From NCBI GenBank assembly GCA_903813345.2, contig CAIIXF020000012.1:21156184-21216183 (forward strand): a stretch of DNA of 60,000 nt, read 5' to 3'. Positions 1 to 10,964 of this stretch are shown here, one piece after another (position 1 is the stretch's first letter; the number at the start of each line of letters is the position of its first letter). A program made the position numbers and the translations under genes. Source of the DNA: Owenia fusiformis. Lineage: Eukaryota; Annelida; Polychaeta; Sabellida; Oweniidae. Under the pieces are notes generated by a model that had not been told where the DNA came from, made no database searches, and worked only from the letters and a program-made list of their open reading frames with translations.

Positions 1-898
1 GGAGCCCTACTAATATGTACATGCAGCAGTGGTAGTGTACAGCTTATTATCACACTACTGGGCTTTGTATTCTAAAGCCTGTTGTTTGTAATAACACTGT
101 TCACTCAACGTATGTTTTGTGTGTGGGCAGTCAACGATAATCATTGTTTCATCCCGGTTATATGACCTCGGCAATTATAACAAAACCGTACTAAACGAAA
201 AAACGCAAATAAGAGAAAGCTTTCACACACATATAAAAAATGAACTAGTCTAATCCGCCAGTATAAACTCTGTGCTATACGTAGCCGGGTCAGGCGCACA
301 CTTTAAAACAAGCACGACTAGGAAATCTAAGTTCCGGCCAAAGCCTTGGTGGAATGAAGAACTTGAATCACTCTGGAAGGACGCTTGTCTCCACGAAAAG
401 CAATACATCAAGCATAAAGGGTCAAACCGTGAAAAAACACATACGAGGTATATATTAAAAGTAAACAAAAACTGTTTGACAAGAAGTATAGACAGTATAA
501 ACGTAAATATGACTACGAAACACGAAATAACATACAGAAATTTGAAACAGTAGTAACCCCAAAACAATGTGGGATGGAATAAATAAACTTGGACCGGGTG
601 ATATACACTTCCAATGGAAATACTGGTGGATGGTGAAAAGATCAGTGATGTAGACCAGATCCTCAATAAATGGAAATCTGACTTCGAATCCCTTTTTAAC
701 AAAAACAATGGTAACTATGATGACATCTTCTTAAACGAATCAATGCATGGACTTAGTAAATCGCTGGGAAGAGCAACTTCATTGGATAAACGCAGATACA
801 CGTTCTGATAATGAAGTTAATGATCAGGCTATTAACCATGGCGACTTAAACAACCCAATCTCTTGAACAGAAGTGCAACATGCAATTCAAGGACTTAA
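1..898 (+). pseudogene. Non-LTR retrotransposon, segment 1 (endonuclease tail and linker to RT)
   Basis: Degenerate coding sequence of a LINE-type element. About 130-160 reads NDNHCFIPV, resembling the SDHCPI end of an APE-type endonuclease. About 335-430 reads KPWWNEELESLW, a motif typical of the linker before the RT in invertebrate non-LTR elements. About 614-710 reads DGEKISDVDQI then WKSDFESLFN, the usual pre-RT block. About 845-898 reads LNNPIS then EVQHAIQGLK, leading into RT motif 0/1. In-frame stops (for example TAG near 248) and frameshifts show it is dead. The frame stops exactly at the TTAA where the next element is inserted and resumes at 2618. The 5' end is probably outside the window. 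Family assignment beyond 'non-LTR retrotransposon' is not possible by eye. Confidence 0.75.
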
Positions 899-2617
899 AG
901 GGATCCACCACCTTACAAAACTTCTTAACGGAGAGGAATAAGGGAAAATGCTTGCCGAATTCTGAATCTGTGTATTTTTTAATGATTTTTCACCGTCTTA
1001 GAATTTCAATTTTTTCATTTGAAAAAATGAGATTTGCATTGTTTTCCAATTAGAAAAATGAGTAAACATGAATAGCTCGAAATCTAACGGTGAGATTTTG
1101 TTTTAAAAAATCATGGATATCAAGGCTAAATATAGCTATACAGTAAACATAAAAAAGCAATGCTTGAACTCTTCATATTCACACAAAAAATTAATTAGTA
1201 AATGAGGTTTGATATTTGTGAGAATAAGTTGTACGAGGTGCAATGCTCTACAAACACCAGACTACAGGGTGGATTAGGATCAATGACACACATAAAAATT
1301 AATCTAAAAATATTTCATGATAATTATCTCAAACAAAAGCAGTTAGCGAAGGATACATTTCATTACACTCAATAAATAGTTATCACTTTTTACTATATAT
1401 ACATATCTCATGGGAATGTATTTCCATCTGCTCAAGATATCATATTTTAGCTTCGAAAATCACAATCGTTGGATAATACATTTGTCTCAGAATTATAGGC
1501 CACCCTGTAGCAATGTAGCTTTCACTTGAAGTGTACCCTTGAGAATAATGAACTTACTTTCAAATTGGTCTTGCTTTTGTGGTGTATGTGGCCTTTTATC
1601 AAATCTGCCACGCTCATTTCTTTCCAGGACCATCTTTTTTCAAATGTATCACTATACGCGCATGCATAGACAGATAACATAGATATACATATAAATTATA
1701 TATTGCACCTGTATTTACTTACATGGGAATATATTCCCTTTGGAAAAATGCAAATGCATGAACATATATTTTCATCTTATATATGACTTCAAGCTAACAT
1801 ATTATTTCATATTTATATTTTCATAGTTAGTTTAACATGAATAATAGATCCATGAGAACAATATTCTTTTTTTTAAATTGATGGGTTTACTGTGAATTCA
1901 AAAAATTACAATTTGCAAGGGGTAAGTATACTGTATGAGCTAGCTAGTGGCTTTGTATTTTATGTTAGGCCAGGGTAATTAAATTAGTTGTTTCTCTTTC
2001 TTCTATTTTTCAAAATTGATACGGGAATGACGGTTTTATATTACCTTTTTTGTCTATCTAAAATGTTGATGAGGGACGGGATGATTTTTTTCTTTAAAAT
2101 AACTGTAAAAACAAATAACTAATTTTGAAGGAAATAAACTGAGTTTATGTTGAATTTATATGTTGAATTTAGCCTACTTTACTGGAATATTTGATCATAT
2201 ATCAGTACCACGATATTGTCAATTATCCTGATCCATAAAAAGTAAAAATAAAAAAAGGTGTTTCACACGCCATGGATGCGCGCGAGGTACGGTGTTTTTT
2301 CTCAGAAATGGCAGAAAAAGGTGGAGGGGGATTGGGCCACACGCGGGCAAGAATGAGAAACAACTTATTTAATTACCCTAACCTTAGTTCATCCAGTAGT
2401 ACGTTTTTACTGCAAAGTAGTGTTTTTATATGCAGCTTTATAGCATAAAATATGTTGAATGAAGCATATTGTGTGGATTAGTCGTGTGACACACAAACTG
2501 ACCAATACATGAGGGTATTAGCTACTTTTCACATAAACCAAAGGAGGACAGTGCTTTTATTTCAACTGGGAGCTTACCTCCACACGACTGATCATGTGAC
2601 CATGGTGGTGGTCCCCT
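899..2617. mobile_element. TTAA-flanked DNA transposon remnant (1.7 kb)
   Basis: The element is bounded by TTAA at 895-898 and 2618-2621. The ends are short imperfect inverted repeats: AGGGATCCACCACC on the left and, reverse-complemented, AGGGGACCACCACC on the right. Deleting the element and one TTAA rejoins the host retrotransposon frame exactly (GLK to VNKATG). TTAA duplication is the mark of piggyBac and Kolobok elements. The interior is AT-rich and I see no transposase, so it is probably non-autonomous. Superfamily is inferred from the target site only. Confidence 0.7.
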
Positions 2618-2910
2618 TTAAAGTTAATAAAGCCACAGGTTTTGAAAATATCTCCAATGAAGTGCTAAAATGCAATGCTTTATTAAATGTGATTCACAAG
2701 GTACTACAAATGTGTTTTGAATACAGTATCATGCCAACCTGTTGGTCGAAATCTATAATTAACCCCATCCCTAAGTCTGAGAAAAAGACCCCAGGGTGCC
2801 CCTAAACAACAGGGGATCAGTCTCATGTCAACAGTATGTAAGATTTTATCGTCCGTCCTGAATACACGACTGCACACATTCCTAGACGCAAATAATATAT
2901 TGCACGATTA
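2618..2910 (+). pseudogene. Non-LTR retrotransposon, segment 2 (start of RT domain)
   Basis: The frame from 2622 reads VNKATGFENISNEVLK, the 'K..KA.G.D.I.NE.LK' motif that opens LINE reverse transcriptases. It is followed by CFEYSIMPTCWSKSIINPIPK, whose W...I.PI.K is the standard next block. After one frame change near 2805, GISLMSTVCKILSSVLNTRL (2817-2876) matches 'YRGISL.....K+....+..RL'. The segment ends in ANNILHD, just before the hairpin MITE. The parts are collinear with segments 1 and 3, so this is one broken element rather than scattered fragments. Confidence 0.85.
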
Positions 2911-3682
2911 CACCTGCAATTATGATCTCCCCATGAACAAAAATAAATTCATCTGATTTTTCAAAATAAATATACTGCTTTTATTATTACATTTATATGT
3001 ACACTAGTATCTTGTTGACCTATATTCAGCACTGTATTGATGAATGGGCCACTTTTTAGGGCAATATTCAATCATAAAGTGTACAGGGGTAGAGATGCCA
3101 AACCAGGAAGTCTTTCTGTGTCTGTCAAAATCCATTTGCATCCTACACATCCCTACATCTTATCAAAATATGTTATTAATTAATGAATCATAACAGTATA
3201 ATCTTTGGATTTACAAAGTTGTATGGGATTTCATAAGTGTAAAAGTTGCTTTTGAAGCATTTTTCTATAGCCATTTTGTAGGAAAAAAATGATGAAAAAA
3301 ATGAATAATCTTTTAATTTGAAGTATGACCTGAATCGATTGCAAACTTTATATTTGCACATCTGATCTGAAATACCATTTGTGTCATATTGTGAAATTAT
3401 TTAATTTGCAATCGATTCAGGTCATAGTGTATTTTAGGTATTTTTGTGAAAATCAATAGAAACCAATGGCCTCCATTGGAATCTGATGGTATCCATATGT
3501 TAAGTCAATAGAACACATCCAATGTCAAGTCAATACACCCTTGCTGAACTTAATGACCCCAACCTCAGCCCATGTGGGGCCAAACGCTTAAATATTTTCC
3601 AAAGTATTATGTAACATTGTATTCTTTATATTACACCTAAAAATGATTCATTTTGTTCATGGGGAGATCATAATGGCAGGTG
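2911..3682. mobile_element. Hairpin MITE, copy 1 (772 bp, TA duplication)
   Basis: Terminal inverted repeats of about 30 bp. The inner part ATTATGATCTCCCCATGAAC is identical at both ends, after an outer CACCTGC. TA is present on both sides (2909-2910 and 3683-3684). Inside, 3324-3345 and 3405-3426 form a perfect 22-bp inverted repeat (core CCTGAATCGATTGCAAA) around a loop of about 60 nt. No coding capacity is seen. The TA duplication fits Tc1/mariner-type or related elements, but the true outer end is uncertain by a few bases because copies differ there. Related copies lie at 3986-4716 and 37887-38670. Confidence 0.8.
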
Positions 3683-3985
3683 TACAAGATCCTTTCGTGC
3701 ATGCATTGATCATTTATACGCCCTTACAACAATATTACGTCATAGGTTAAGTCTTAAGGAGGACACTTTTGTCTGTTTCGTGGATTTTTCTAAATGTTTT
3801 GATTCAATTAATCACGACTCTCTATGGTATAAGCTACTTGAAAACAACATACACGGTAAGATGTACTTAGCCATCCGATCTCTGTACACGCAAATTCTTT
3901 TTAATTCCTTAAGACTTAATGGGAACTTAACTGACTGGGTTACCACAGAGCTTGGATGCAAGCAGGGGGACCAAAGGACCTTATA
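3683..3985 (+). pseudogene. Non-LTR retrotransposon, segment 3 (RT catalytic motif A)
   Basis: After the MITE the frame reads RACIDHLYALTTILRH (about 3697-3744). Then comes FVDFSKCFDSINHDSLW (about 3774-3826), the RT motif A block containing the first catalytic aspartate (FVDF.KAFDS in the family). The segment continues through LYTQILFN and NGNLTDWVTTELGCKQGD (to about 3972), the motif B region where GCKQGD precedes LSPTL. The frame breaks at 3986 where a second copy of the hairpin MITE begins. Relative to segment 2 there is a 1-nt frame offset across the MITE, so the element was already damaged or lost a base later. Confidence 0.88.
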
Positions 3986-4716
3986 CACCCTCCATTGGGA
4001 TCTTCCCATGGGAAAAAAATAATTCATCTGATTTTTCAAAATGAGTATTCTGCTTCAATTATTACATTTATATGCACACTAGTATCTTGTTGACCTATAT
4101 TCAGCACTGTATTGATGTATAGGCCACTTATTAGGGTCATAATTCAATCTGTGTCTGTCAAAATCCATTTACATCCTACACATCCCAACACATTATCCAA
4201 ATATGTTACTACATAATGAAACATAACAGTATAACCTTTGGTTTTACAAACTTGTATGATATTTGATAAGTGTAAAAGTTGTTTTTGGAGCATTTTTCTA
4301 TAGCCATTTTGTAGGGGAAAAAATGATGAAAAAATGTACAATCTTTTAATTTTAAGTATGACCTGAATCGATTGCAAACTTCATATTTGCACATTTGATG
4401 AGATAAACCATTTGTGTCGTATTGTGAAATTATTAAGTTTGCAATCGATTCAGGTCATAGTGTATTTTTGGTATTTCTGTGATAATCAATGGAAACCAAT
4501 GGCCTCTATTGGGATCTGCTGATATCCTCATGTTAAGTCAATGGTGCAAAGCCCCATGTAAGTCAATACAACCTTACTGAACGAAATGATCCCTATCTCA
4601 GCTTATGTGTGTCCGAGCACTTTAATATTTTCCAAAGTATTATATGACATTTCATTCTTCATGTTACACCCATGTATGATTCATTTTGACCATAGGGATA
4701 TTTGCCAATAATTGCA
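3986..4716. mobile_element. Hairpin MITE, copy 2 (decayed ends)
   Basis: This is collinear with the copy at 2911-3682 over most of its length, but both ends are eroded (left ACACCCTCCATTGGGATCTT, right near 4700-4716). The internal 22-bp inverted repeat is nevertheless perfect: 4357-4378 pairs with 4438-4459. It splits GCKQGD from LSPTL of the host RT. Greater divergence suggests an older insertion than copies 1 and 3. The exact boundaries are uncertain by about 10 bp. Confidence 0.7.
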
Positions 4717-4909
4717 CCTTGTCCTTTCTCCGACACTCTGGTCCATCTTTGTGAATGACTTAGTCACGGAAATAAAAGGTCTTAATAATGGAATTAGGAC
4801 TAACGACGAATATATTTCAACTCTGCTTTATGCGGACGACATGGTGTTCATTGCGCCAACGGAACAGGATTTACAATTAATGTTAGATACAATGTACGGA
4901 CAACGAAAT
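4717..4909 (+). pseudogene. Non-LTR retrotransposon, segment 4 (RT YADD box)
   Basis: The frame reads LVLSPTLWSIFVND (about 4718-4759), then TLLYADDMVFIAPTEQDLQ (about 4821-4877). YADD carries the second and third catalytic aspartates of reverse transcriptase, and LSPTLF.IF.NDL is the motif B/C spacer seen in LINEs. The residues are intact, but the reading frame is disrupted up- and downstream, so no active enzyme is expected. The segment ends at the 5-bp duplication of the Transib-like element (GAAAT, 4905-4909). Confidence 0.9.
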
Positions 4910-7347
4910 CACGGTGACCAAGAGTTAACAGTGCAAATCGGCCCGGTCGTGTTTTTTTAAACTCTTTAGTCGTGTTTTGTTGAAAATTTGAGAGGTAGGT
5001 TGATAAATTTGGTCATGAAATTGCTGTCACTCGACTTAATGTAAAAGTAAGTAATTTATATTGCTTTCCATACTATATATCTTAACTTCAGGTATCCGTA
5101 AACGTGTTATTTGCACGAATCGTATGCTATAGTCGCGTTATATCGGGAAATGAGCAATTCTGTCAGTGTTATACATATTTTTGCCTGAAAATCACTTGCC
5201 TGACTTGTATTCAATGAATACATCGATTCATAGGGAAAGCATTCACAATATGTGCGAAAATCAAAAGTTAGAAGAGCTTAAATAAGTAGCAATTGACCGA
5301 ATAATATTTTTTAGATTAAACTCTTTAGACGTGTTGAAAAGATTGCGGTTAATGACGTTGACCTGTTAGTGAAACGTTTTAGACGTGTAGAGACATTGAG
5401 GTTTAACGATTTGGAAGTGGGAAACAGCACAATTAACATTATGTATTTCCCCAAAAAATGATCACAATGTGGAAGAAGTTGTTGTTTGAGTGGCACTATC
5501 TCAATTATAAATGATTAACAATAATCAAATGTACGACATAATATGTCAAGATTGATCTATGGGATCACTACCGAATTTGATACTTAAATCAAAATGGTTA
5601 GAATCAGACACGCAAGGTTAATGCAAGCGAGCTTTGCCTCGTCGCTCGTCATTTTGAAAATTTGACCAGTCACATTTTTTAATTGCCCTGTCGCTCATTA
5701 AATGGCTCGTTGCTATTTTTGAATTTGCCTCAAATACGTTTTAAAACGTCCCTAATGGCCTTAAACCCACCTTTCCCTGTCATGAACGTAAATAAATTTA
5801 TTTAAAATGAGAGGAAACGTTTAGTTTGTGATGCACTACATGTAAATGCATATATATGATCACCTAATGTAAGAAATAACTCCACCGTTATTAAAATCGT
5901 ATGCTCAAAATCTATTAGGTTGCCTCAGGATTTTTAACAATTTTATTCGATGTTATTCCCTAATTCGCCTCACACAATGCAATACAATTTCAATTTTAAT
6001 TTTCAAATTGCAATAGGTAAAAACGCTACATATGCTGCTATCGTTCTATGAGTGATCTATGAACTGTACTGTAACATAGTTTTCTAGCGAATTAAATTAC
6101 AACATCTGTTGATCTTGTTAAATCATATATCTGTCTTTTTTATTTATTCTTATTTATTCATATCTTTACTACAAATTACAATAAACGGGTGAAACAGAAT
6201 ATAATAAAGTTTGTCTGTCTGGTCGGTCGGACTGTCATTTTAAGATAAAGATACTTGAAATATAAACACAATCTTTAGAGTAGTGAATATCATTCCACGT
6301 TATCGGTCTCTAATTTGCATTCAATTACATAGTTTATATTTATTAAAAAAATTATTACATCTTCAATTTCATCATACGAAAAACTCAGCTCTTTTTTCAC
6401 AGGTGTTGAACTTTTCTCAGAAAATCGCATGTGCTTTTGCACAGGACTTGGTACCATAAATGCTTCTTCTTTTATAGATGTACTGGTGCCATCAAAAGAC
6501 AACTTTGAACCCAATTTCTCGCACATTCGAAACCCATAATCGATTGTTTTATATCTCCATATTCCTTGATCGTGGATAGGGATGTCAATTCTGAACAGAT
6601 CAGTTGGATGAACCTTCTCATAATGTTCAAGGAAAGTGTTCTTATGAGCGCTTTTGAAAGAGCACGCGTGGCACTTATTCCGAGGAACTGAAATTACAAA
6701 ATATGTGAATAGTCATGTAGTACAAACACTTATCTTCAAAGTACTAATACGATTATTTTCAGAAGCACAGACAAATTATTAAGCAACAAAACATGGTCAA
6801 TGTGAATAATATTACAAGACAATTCAAAGTCGTAACGTTTATCACGTCTAAACCGTTATCTTTACAATTCCAAAACGTTAACATGCTTATTATAAGACAC
6901 GTCCATGACGTTATATTGTCCCTTCTCCATAGTTAACTCCACTTTCTACATTTACGGTCATTTATGGCAATTTTAAGATAAATACAGTTAAGATATTTAC
7001 ACGATCTTTAGAGTAGTGAATATTATTCCACGTTGTTGAATGGATTGTCTGTTTAAACTTGATTTAATAACACTTAATGCAAATTAAGTACATATTTCTG
7101 GCACTTTTGGTATATAAATTGCGATTGATATGAAGTATGATGGATTTATCCCCAAAATAGATTCGTGGGTATGAAGAAGAACATCTTAGGTAGAAGTCAA
7201 GATATGTAAGTTTGTAAAATATAGAACATTTTTACCATTTTGCTCCATTCTATCGAATGTCGCATCCCATGTTCTTACAAAACACGACTAAAGGGTTTAA
7301 AAAAACACGACCGGGCCGATTTGCACTGTTAACTCTTGGTCACCGTG
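4910..7347. mobile_element. Transib/RAG-superfamily-like transposon (2.4 kb, 71-bp TIRs)
   Basis: Left TIR 4910-4980 and right TIR 7277-7347 are 71-bp inverted repeats with a single mismatch, both starting CACGGTGACC. The flanking 5-bp direct repeat GAAAT lies at 4905-4909 and 7348-7352. A CAC-GTG heptamer plus a 5-bp duplication is characteristic of Transib elements, relatives of the RAG1 recombinase. No Transib transposase is recognisable, so it is likely non-autonomous. A zinc-finger exon lies on the minus strand inside. A segment of about 65 bp is duplicated (about 6239-6303 and 6971-7037). TTTAGWCGTG motifs recur at 4965, 5324, 5378 and, inverted, at 6843 and 7283. An unrelated family with a 5-bp duplication is the alternative. 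Confidence 0.65.
6288..6687 (-). pseudogene. C2H2 zinc-finger exon inside the Transib-like element
   Basis: Read on the minus strand, a polypyrimidine tract and CAG acceptor (TTTGTAATTTCAG, ending at 6688) precede an open frame of about 133 codons ending in TGA at 6288-6290. Near its start it reads CHACSFKSAHKNTFLEHYEK followed by VH, a classical C-x2-C-x12-H-x4-H zinc finger. The rest is polar and unrecognised (IHDQGIWRYKTIDYGFRMCE, then Ser/Lys/Glu-rich). The frame is uninterrupted, unusual in this decayed region. It may be a captured host exon or the 3' exon of an accessory element protein. No upstream exon was identified, so it is annotated as a fragment. Confidence 0.55.
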
Positions 7348-7492
7348 GAAATGGCGTCTATCTGTAAATACAGAGAAAACCCAAGTAACACATTTCAGAC
7401 GGGCTGCACGGTCAAAAACTGATTTTAACTTCAAGTTTGGAAATTTAAATTAGTGATAACAAAATCGTACCGTTATCTCGGTCTTATCTTAA
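7348..7492 (+). pseudogene. Non-LTR retrotransposon, segment 5 (post-YADD thumb region)
   Basis: After the GAAAT duplication the frame reads WRLSVNTEKTQVTHFRR (about 7352-7402), matching 'W.L.VN..KT..V.F+' that follows YADD in LINE reverse transcriptases. It then reads YRYLGLIL (about 7468-7491), the 'YLG..L' motif. A foldback element at TTAA 7489-7492 interrupts it. Removing that element with one TTAA continues the frame into NETLDY at 7988. Confidence 0.85.
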
Positions 7493-7986
7493 GGTGCTAT
7501 GGAAGTTAACAGGAAATGGCAAAACAAAAAATGTCAAAACCATGCTGGATTTTGAATTTTTTTAAACCAAGATAACAGAGTTCTCTTTGGACCTCCAGTC
7601 AGTTTAACTAGTTCCACATATCATTTACATGACTGGGAACACAATGGAAATGGTCAGAATGACCATAAACATGATGATTGTATCATTTAGAGCAATATCT
7701 TAGACACATTATCTGAAAAAATCAAAAGATTTTGTTCATTGACCTTTTCTGAGCACGTACTTTTAGCTATTTTTCAGTCACATTTTTAGAGGGCTGAAAA
7801 GGATCATGTTTATGGTCATTCTGACCATTTTTATTGTGTTCCCGGTCATGTAAATAATATGTAAAACTAGTTAAACTGACTGGAGGTCCAAACAGAACTC
7901 TATTATCTTGGTTCAAAAAAGTTTCAAAATCCAGCATGGGTTTGACATTTTTTGTCTTGTCATTTCATGTTAACTTCCATAGCACC
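7493..7986. mobile_element. TTAA foldback element (494 bp, arms of about 180 bp)
   Basis: TTAA lies at 7489-7492 and 7987-7990. The two ends are long imperfect inverted repeats: GGTGCTATGGAAGTTAACAG on the left and CTGTTAACTTCCATAGCACC-like on the right. Complementarity extends to the AGAATGACCATAAACATGA segments near 7660 and 7803. Almost the whole element can fold into one hairpin. The host frame is restored when the element plus one TTAA is removed. The target site fits piggyBac or Kolobok; there is no coding sequence. Confidence 0.8.
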
Positions 7987-9060
7987 TTAAACGAGACACT
8001 GGATTACACCGAAACTGCAACAACATTAGCTGAATCCAGCGGTCGTGCACTTGGTGGACTTATCAGCAAACATTTTTCCATAAATGGATTAAACTTCAGT
8101 ACATATACTAAGATATATGACAGTGCAATTGCCCCAATCATGGACTATGGATCAGGAGTTTGGGGAGATAAGGAATTTAGCAAACCACAGCTAGTACAAA
8201 ATCGAGCAATGCGAACATTTCTTGGCCTGGGTAAATACGCCCCCCTTCCAGCAATTTACGGTGATATGGGATGGATACCACCTAACATAAGGCACCGATT
8301 AGAGATGGTGAGACTCTTTATTAGACTCATATGAGCAAAATGCCTAGAGATAGGCTAACTAGAAGAATTTTCGACTTTGATTATGAAAATGCTATCTTAG
8401 AACACAAATGTTGGTGCAGAGAAATATTTATATCTGCTAATTTGCTACGTGAATATGAAACAAGACACTTTGGAAATAGTTCACTCATCCTCGATTATGT
8501 TAAAACAGCGGAACTACAACGATACATCGAAGAATGGAAATTTAAGATCGCCAATATGCCAAAACTAAGGACTTATAGGACATTTAAAACATTATTTGGA
8601 ACAGAAGATTATGTCAAGAATTGTTTACCAAGAATATTCAGATCATTGCTTCAGGCACATCATTAATGCTGGAGACTGGAAGATACAGATCCACCCCAGT
8701 TGACCAGAGACTTTGCTTACATTGTAAGAATGATAATCCATTATTGAGGACGAGTTCCACTTTTTACTAGTATGCCCATCATATAACAACTTACGAGATG
8801 ACTTATTTTTGTCTGTTTAACGTATTTTACAAAAACAAGAACCTATTATTGATGATGGACTTTTGAAACTTTTATTACATGATTTAAGATTAGTGCGCCA
8901 TACTGGAAAATTACTGAATGCTGCTCTTATCAAAAGAGCAAGCTTTGTTTAATAATCTTATAATAATGCTTTCAAATATATTGTACAATGCGCCCGATAA
9001 GCCTAAAATAGGCTGGGTATTCTATACGAGGCACATAAATAAATAAATAAACATACATAC
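7987..9060 (+). pseudogene. Non-LTR retrotransposon, segment 6 (RT C-terminus, zinc knuckle, 3' tail)
   Basis: The frame from 7988 gives NETLDYTETATTLAESSGRA, then KIYDSAIAPIMDYGSGVWG and NRAMRTFLGLGKYAP, the conserved C-terminal block of CR1/Jockey-like RTs. After a stop at 8332 the next frame carries the following linker (8340-8660). Then LCLHCKNDN (about 8708-8734) and, one frame on, EDEFHFLLVCPSYNNLRDD (about 8744-8800) form the CxxC...H....C zinc-knuckle-like 3' domain. The 3' UTR ends in an (AAAT)n/(ACAT)n tail at about 9030-9062, typical of target-primed insertion. This defines the 3' end of the retrotransposon. Confidence 0.85.
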
Positions 9061-9155
9061 ATTTAATGTCTAGCGTCGCGAAATTCGAACGCGATTAGGA
9101 AACCATTTGGGAAATAAAATATATTTGGAACTGATATATACGAGGGGGATTCATA

Positions 9156-10284
9156 GTACCCCACACAAGTTTTTGATAATAACTTTGACCCGTGATTTGA
9201 CCACTCTATCCTTGACTATTTGTTATTAAATTCAGCACACATGATCTAGAGGAAATTTCCAACATTGGAAATTTTTTGTTTTTATTTTACTTCAATAACA
9301 ATAAAATTACAAGTAATCAAATCAAGGGTGTCATTAATGGGTTTTCACCAAATTGACGTCATAAAATCATTCTATGAATTGTTCATTTTAAAAATTTTAT
9401 TGACTTTTATCTCATTATCCTATCAATATTCATCTTATTGAATTTCATCTCAAAGCAGTCCTGTACTTATGGTGCTGATGAATAGTTTATTACAAATCCT
9501 ACATTTGGAGATTGTATACTTGTCCTAGATCTATACTGTCTGATTGTAATTGTCTGGCTATGGTCAAGGTTGTATGATTTACAGTTTCCTCGGCCAGTTG
9601 AAAATGTACTTGTTATGGGCCGATCTTTTTCTTTTCGATAATACTGTCTTAGCGCGACTTTACTGCCATGTGTCCGCTTGTAGAATTATCTTCCAGTCGC
9701 TCTTCTAAAATAAAAGGCTTCGTACATTGAATGATCCTGCATCTCAGCTAACGCATCATTTAAGGCCATCACACACTTCTCAAAGTTGCGTGGCCCAACT
9801 ACCCCATGCCCATACTCATCTCTTGTATTTCCTGGCGGTTTCCACCTACATACTCTTTGTTGAACACGATTGTTAAATACTTCACTTGGATTCAACAAAT
9901 GGCCCTTTGGGGGTAGCATTACAACATTTATTCCAGTATTCAGTAACTTAGCCTTAATTTCAGGGTTATAGTGCTGCTTCATAGCTTCGAGATGAAATTC
10001 AATAAGATGAATATTGATAAGATAATGAGATAAAAGTCAATAAAATTGTTAAAATGAACAATTCATAGAATGATTTTATGACGTCAATTTGGTGAAAACC
10101 TATTAATGACACCCTTGATTTGATTACTTGTAATTTGATTTTTATTGAAGTAAAATAAAAACAAAAAAATTCCAATGTTGGAAATTTCCTCTAGTTTATG
10201 TGTGCTAAATTTAATAACAAATAGTCAAGGATAGAGTGTTCAAATCACGGGTCAAAGTTATTATCAAAAACTTGTGTGGGGTAC
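9156..10284. mobile_element. Inverted-repeat element nested in the mariner (1129 bp, TIRs of about 297 bp)
   Basis: The arms 9156-9451 and 9990-10284 are near-identical inverted repeats starting GTACCCCACACAAG, with TA at 9154-9155 and 10285-10286. The centre (9452-9989) holds a minus-strand open frame resembling the end of a DDE transposase. Long TIRs with a TA target suggest a Tc1/mariner relative. The interior is too short for a full transposase, so it is an internally deleted copy. Confidence 0.75.
9686..9985 (-). pseudogene. DDE transposase C-terminal fragment
   Basis: A minus-strand open frame of about 98 codons reads NTGINVVMLPPKGHLLNPSE near its start, then VFNNRVQQRV. 'LPP.....LNP.E' followed by a helix is the block around the last catalytic acidic residue in IS630/Tc1/mariner transposases (PP.SPDLNPIE). 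The rest (KPPGNTRDEYGHGVV, ALNDALAEMQDHSMYEAFYF) is unrecognised. The N-terminal two thirds with the first two acidic residues are absent. It sits in the loop of the nested inverted-repeat element, which it probably once mobilised. The family call is tentative. Confidence 0.5.
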
Positions 10285-10662
10285 TAAGTAATGGGACTTT
10301 TCTGAGGCAGCAAGTCCCTGTGTACATATCTCAACCAAAGGCACATGAACGGACTAGGATATAAGGCATTGTTTGGTGAAATTTCAATTTAATTCATAAT
10401 GTTCCCAAGCAAAAACGGTTGCTATGGTAACCAAAAGTAGGGGTTAAAGGAGCAGTTAAAAAATAAAGGGCTTGATCAACATAAATATGCTCATAAATAT
10501 CTCAAAATGACAGTTATTTTTAAATATTTGGTTTCATATTGTCTCAAGCCTTGTAGTCATGACAACTGTAACATATATTACATCATCATGCTATTGTGAT
10601 GTCACACAAAGCAGTGACACCAGGACACTGCCATTTTCAGTCATTTTTGGAGGGAGCAAAAT

Positions 10663-10964
10663 TTGATTAAAATAGCATTGAAAAAGCAAGAATCACGTAT
10701 AAACATCTGTGCTGTGATTAAATTTAATGCTTTGAAGAAGTTTTCAGTATTAGAGACCTATAGAGGTTTGTTGGAAGTCTATGGGAAAGAAGAAGTAAAA
10801 AATCGACAGTATATAGGTGGTATTCTGTATATGTATTCTGAATATGCTGTGAGAGCCGAGATGACCAATCTTGAAAATATGGTTTTGAGGGTGCATACCT
10901 AGAATGGTTGAGGAGATGCCAAAAATGCATTGATTGTCATGGCGAATACTTTGAGAAAGAGTGA
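10663..10964 (+). pseudogene. Mariner-like transposase with deleted catalytic core
   Basis: The frame from 10663 includes ICAVIKFNALKKFSVLETYR then LLEVYGKEEV, which fits the N-terminal helix-turn-helix of mariner transposases ('AVIKF..LKG.S..E.....VYG'). After the stop near 10900, another frame at about 10912-10964 reads RRCQKCIDCHGEYFEKE then TGA, which fits the mariner C-terminus ('RW..CI...G.YFE'). The DDE core between them is missing, so the copy cannot be catalytic. Start chosen as the first in-frame ATG; the true N-terminus may be further upstream. Confidence 0.6.

Noticed and set aside
250-708. 152-codon open frame on the minus strand
   Set aside because: Antisense to the recognised retrotransposon linker. 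Its Phe/Ser-rich composition is the shadow of the plus-strand frame.
4717-4909. Functional reverse transcriptase
   Set aside because: The catalytic YADD is intact, but the gene is split by five insertions, stops and frameshifts.
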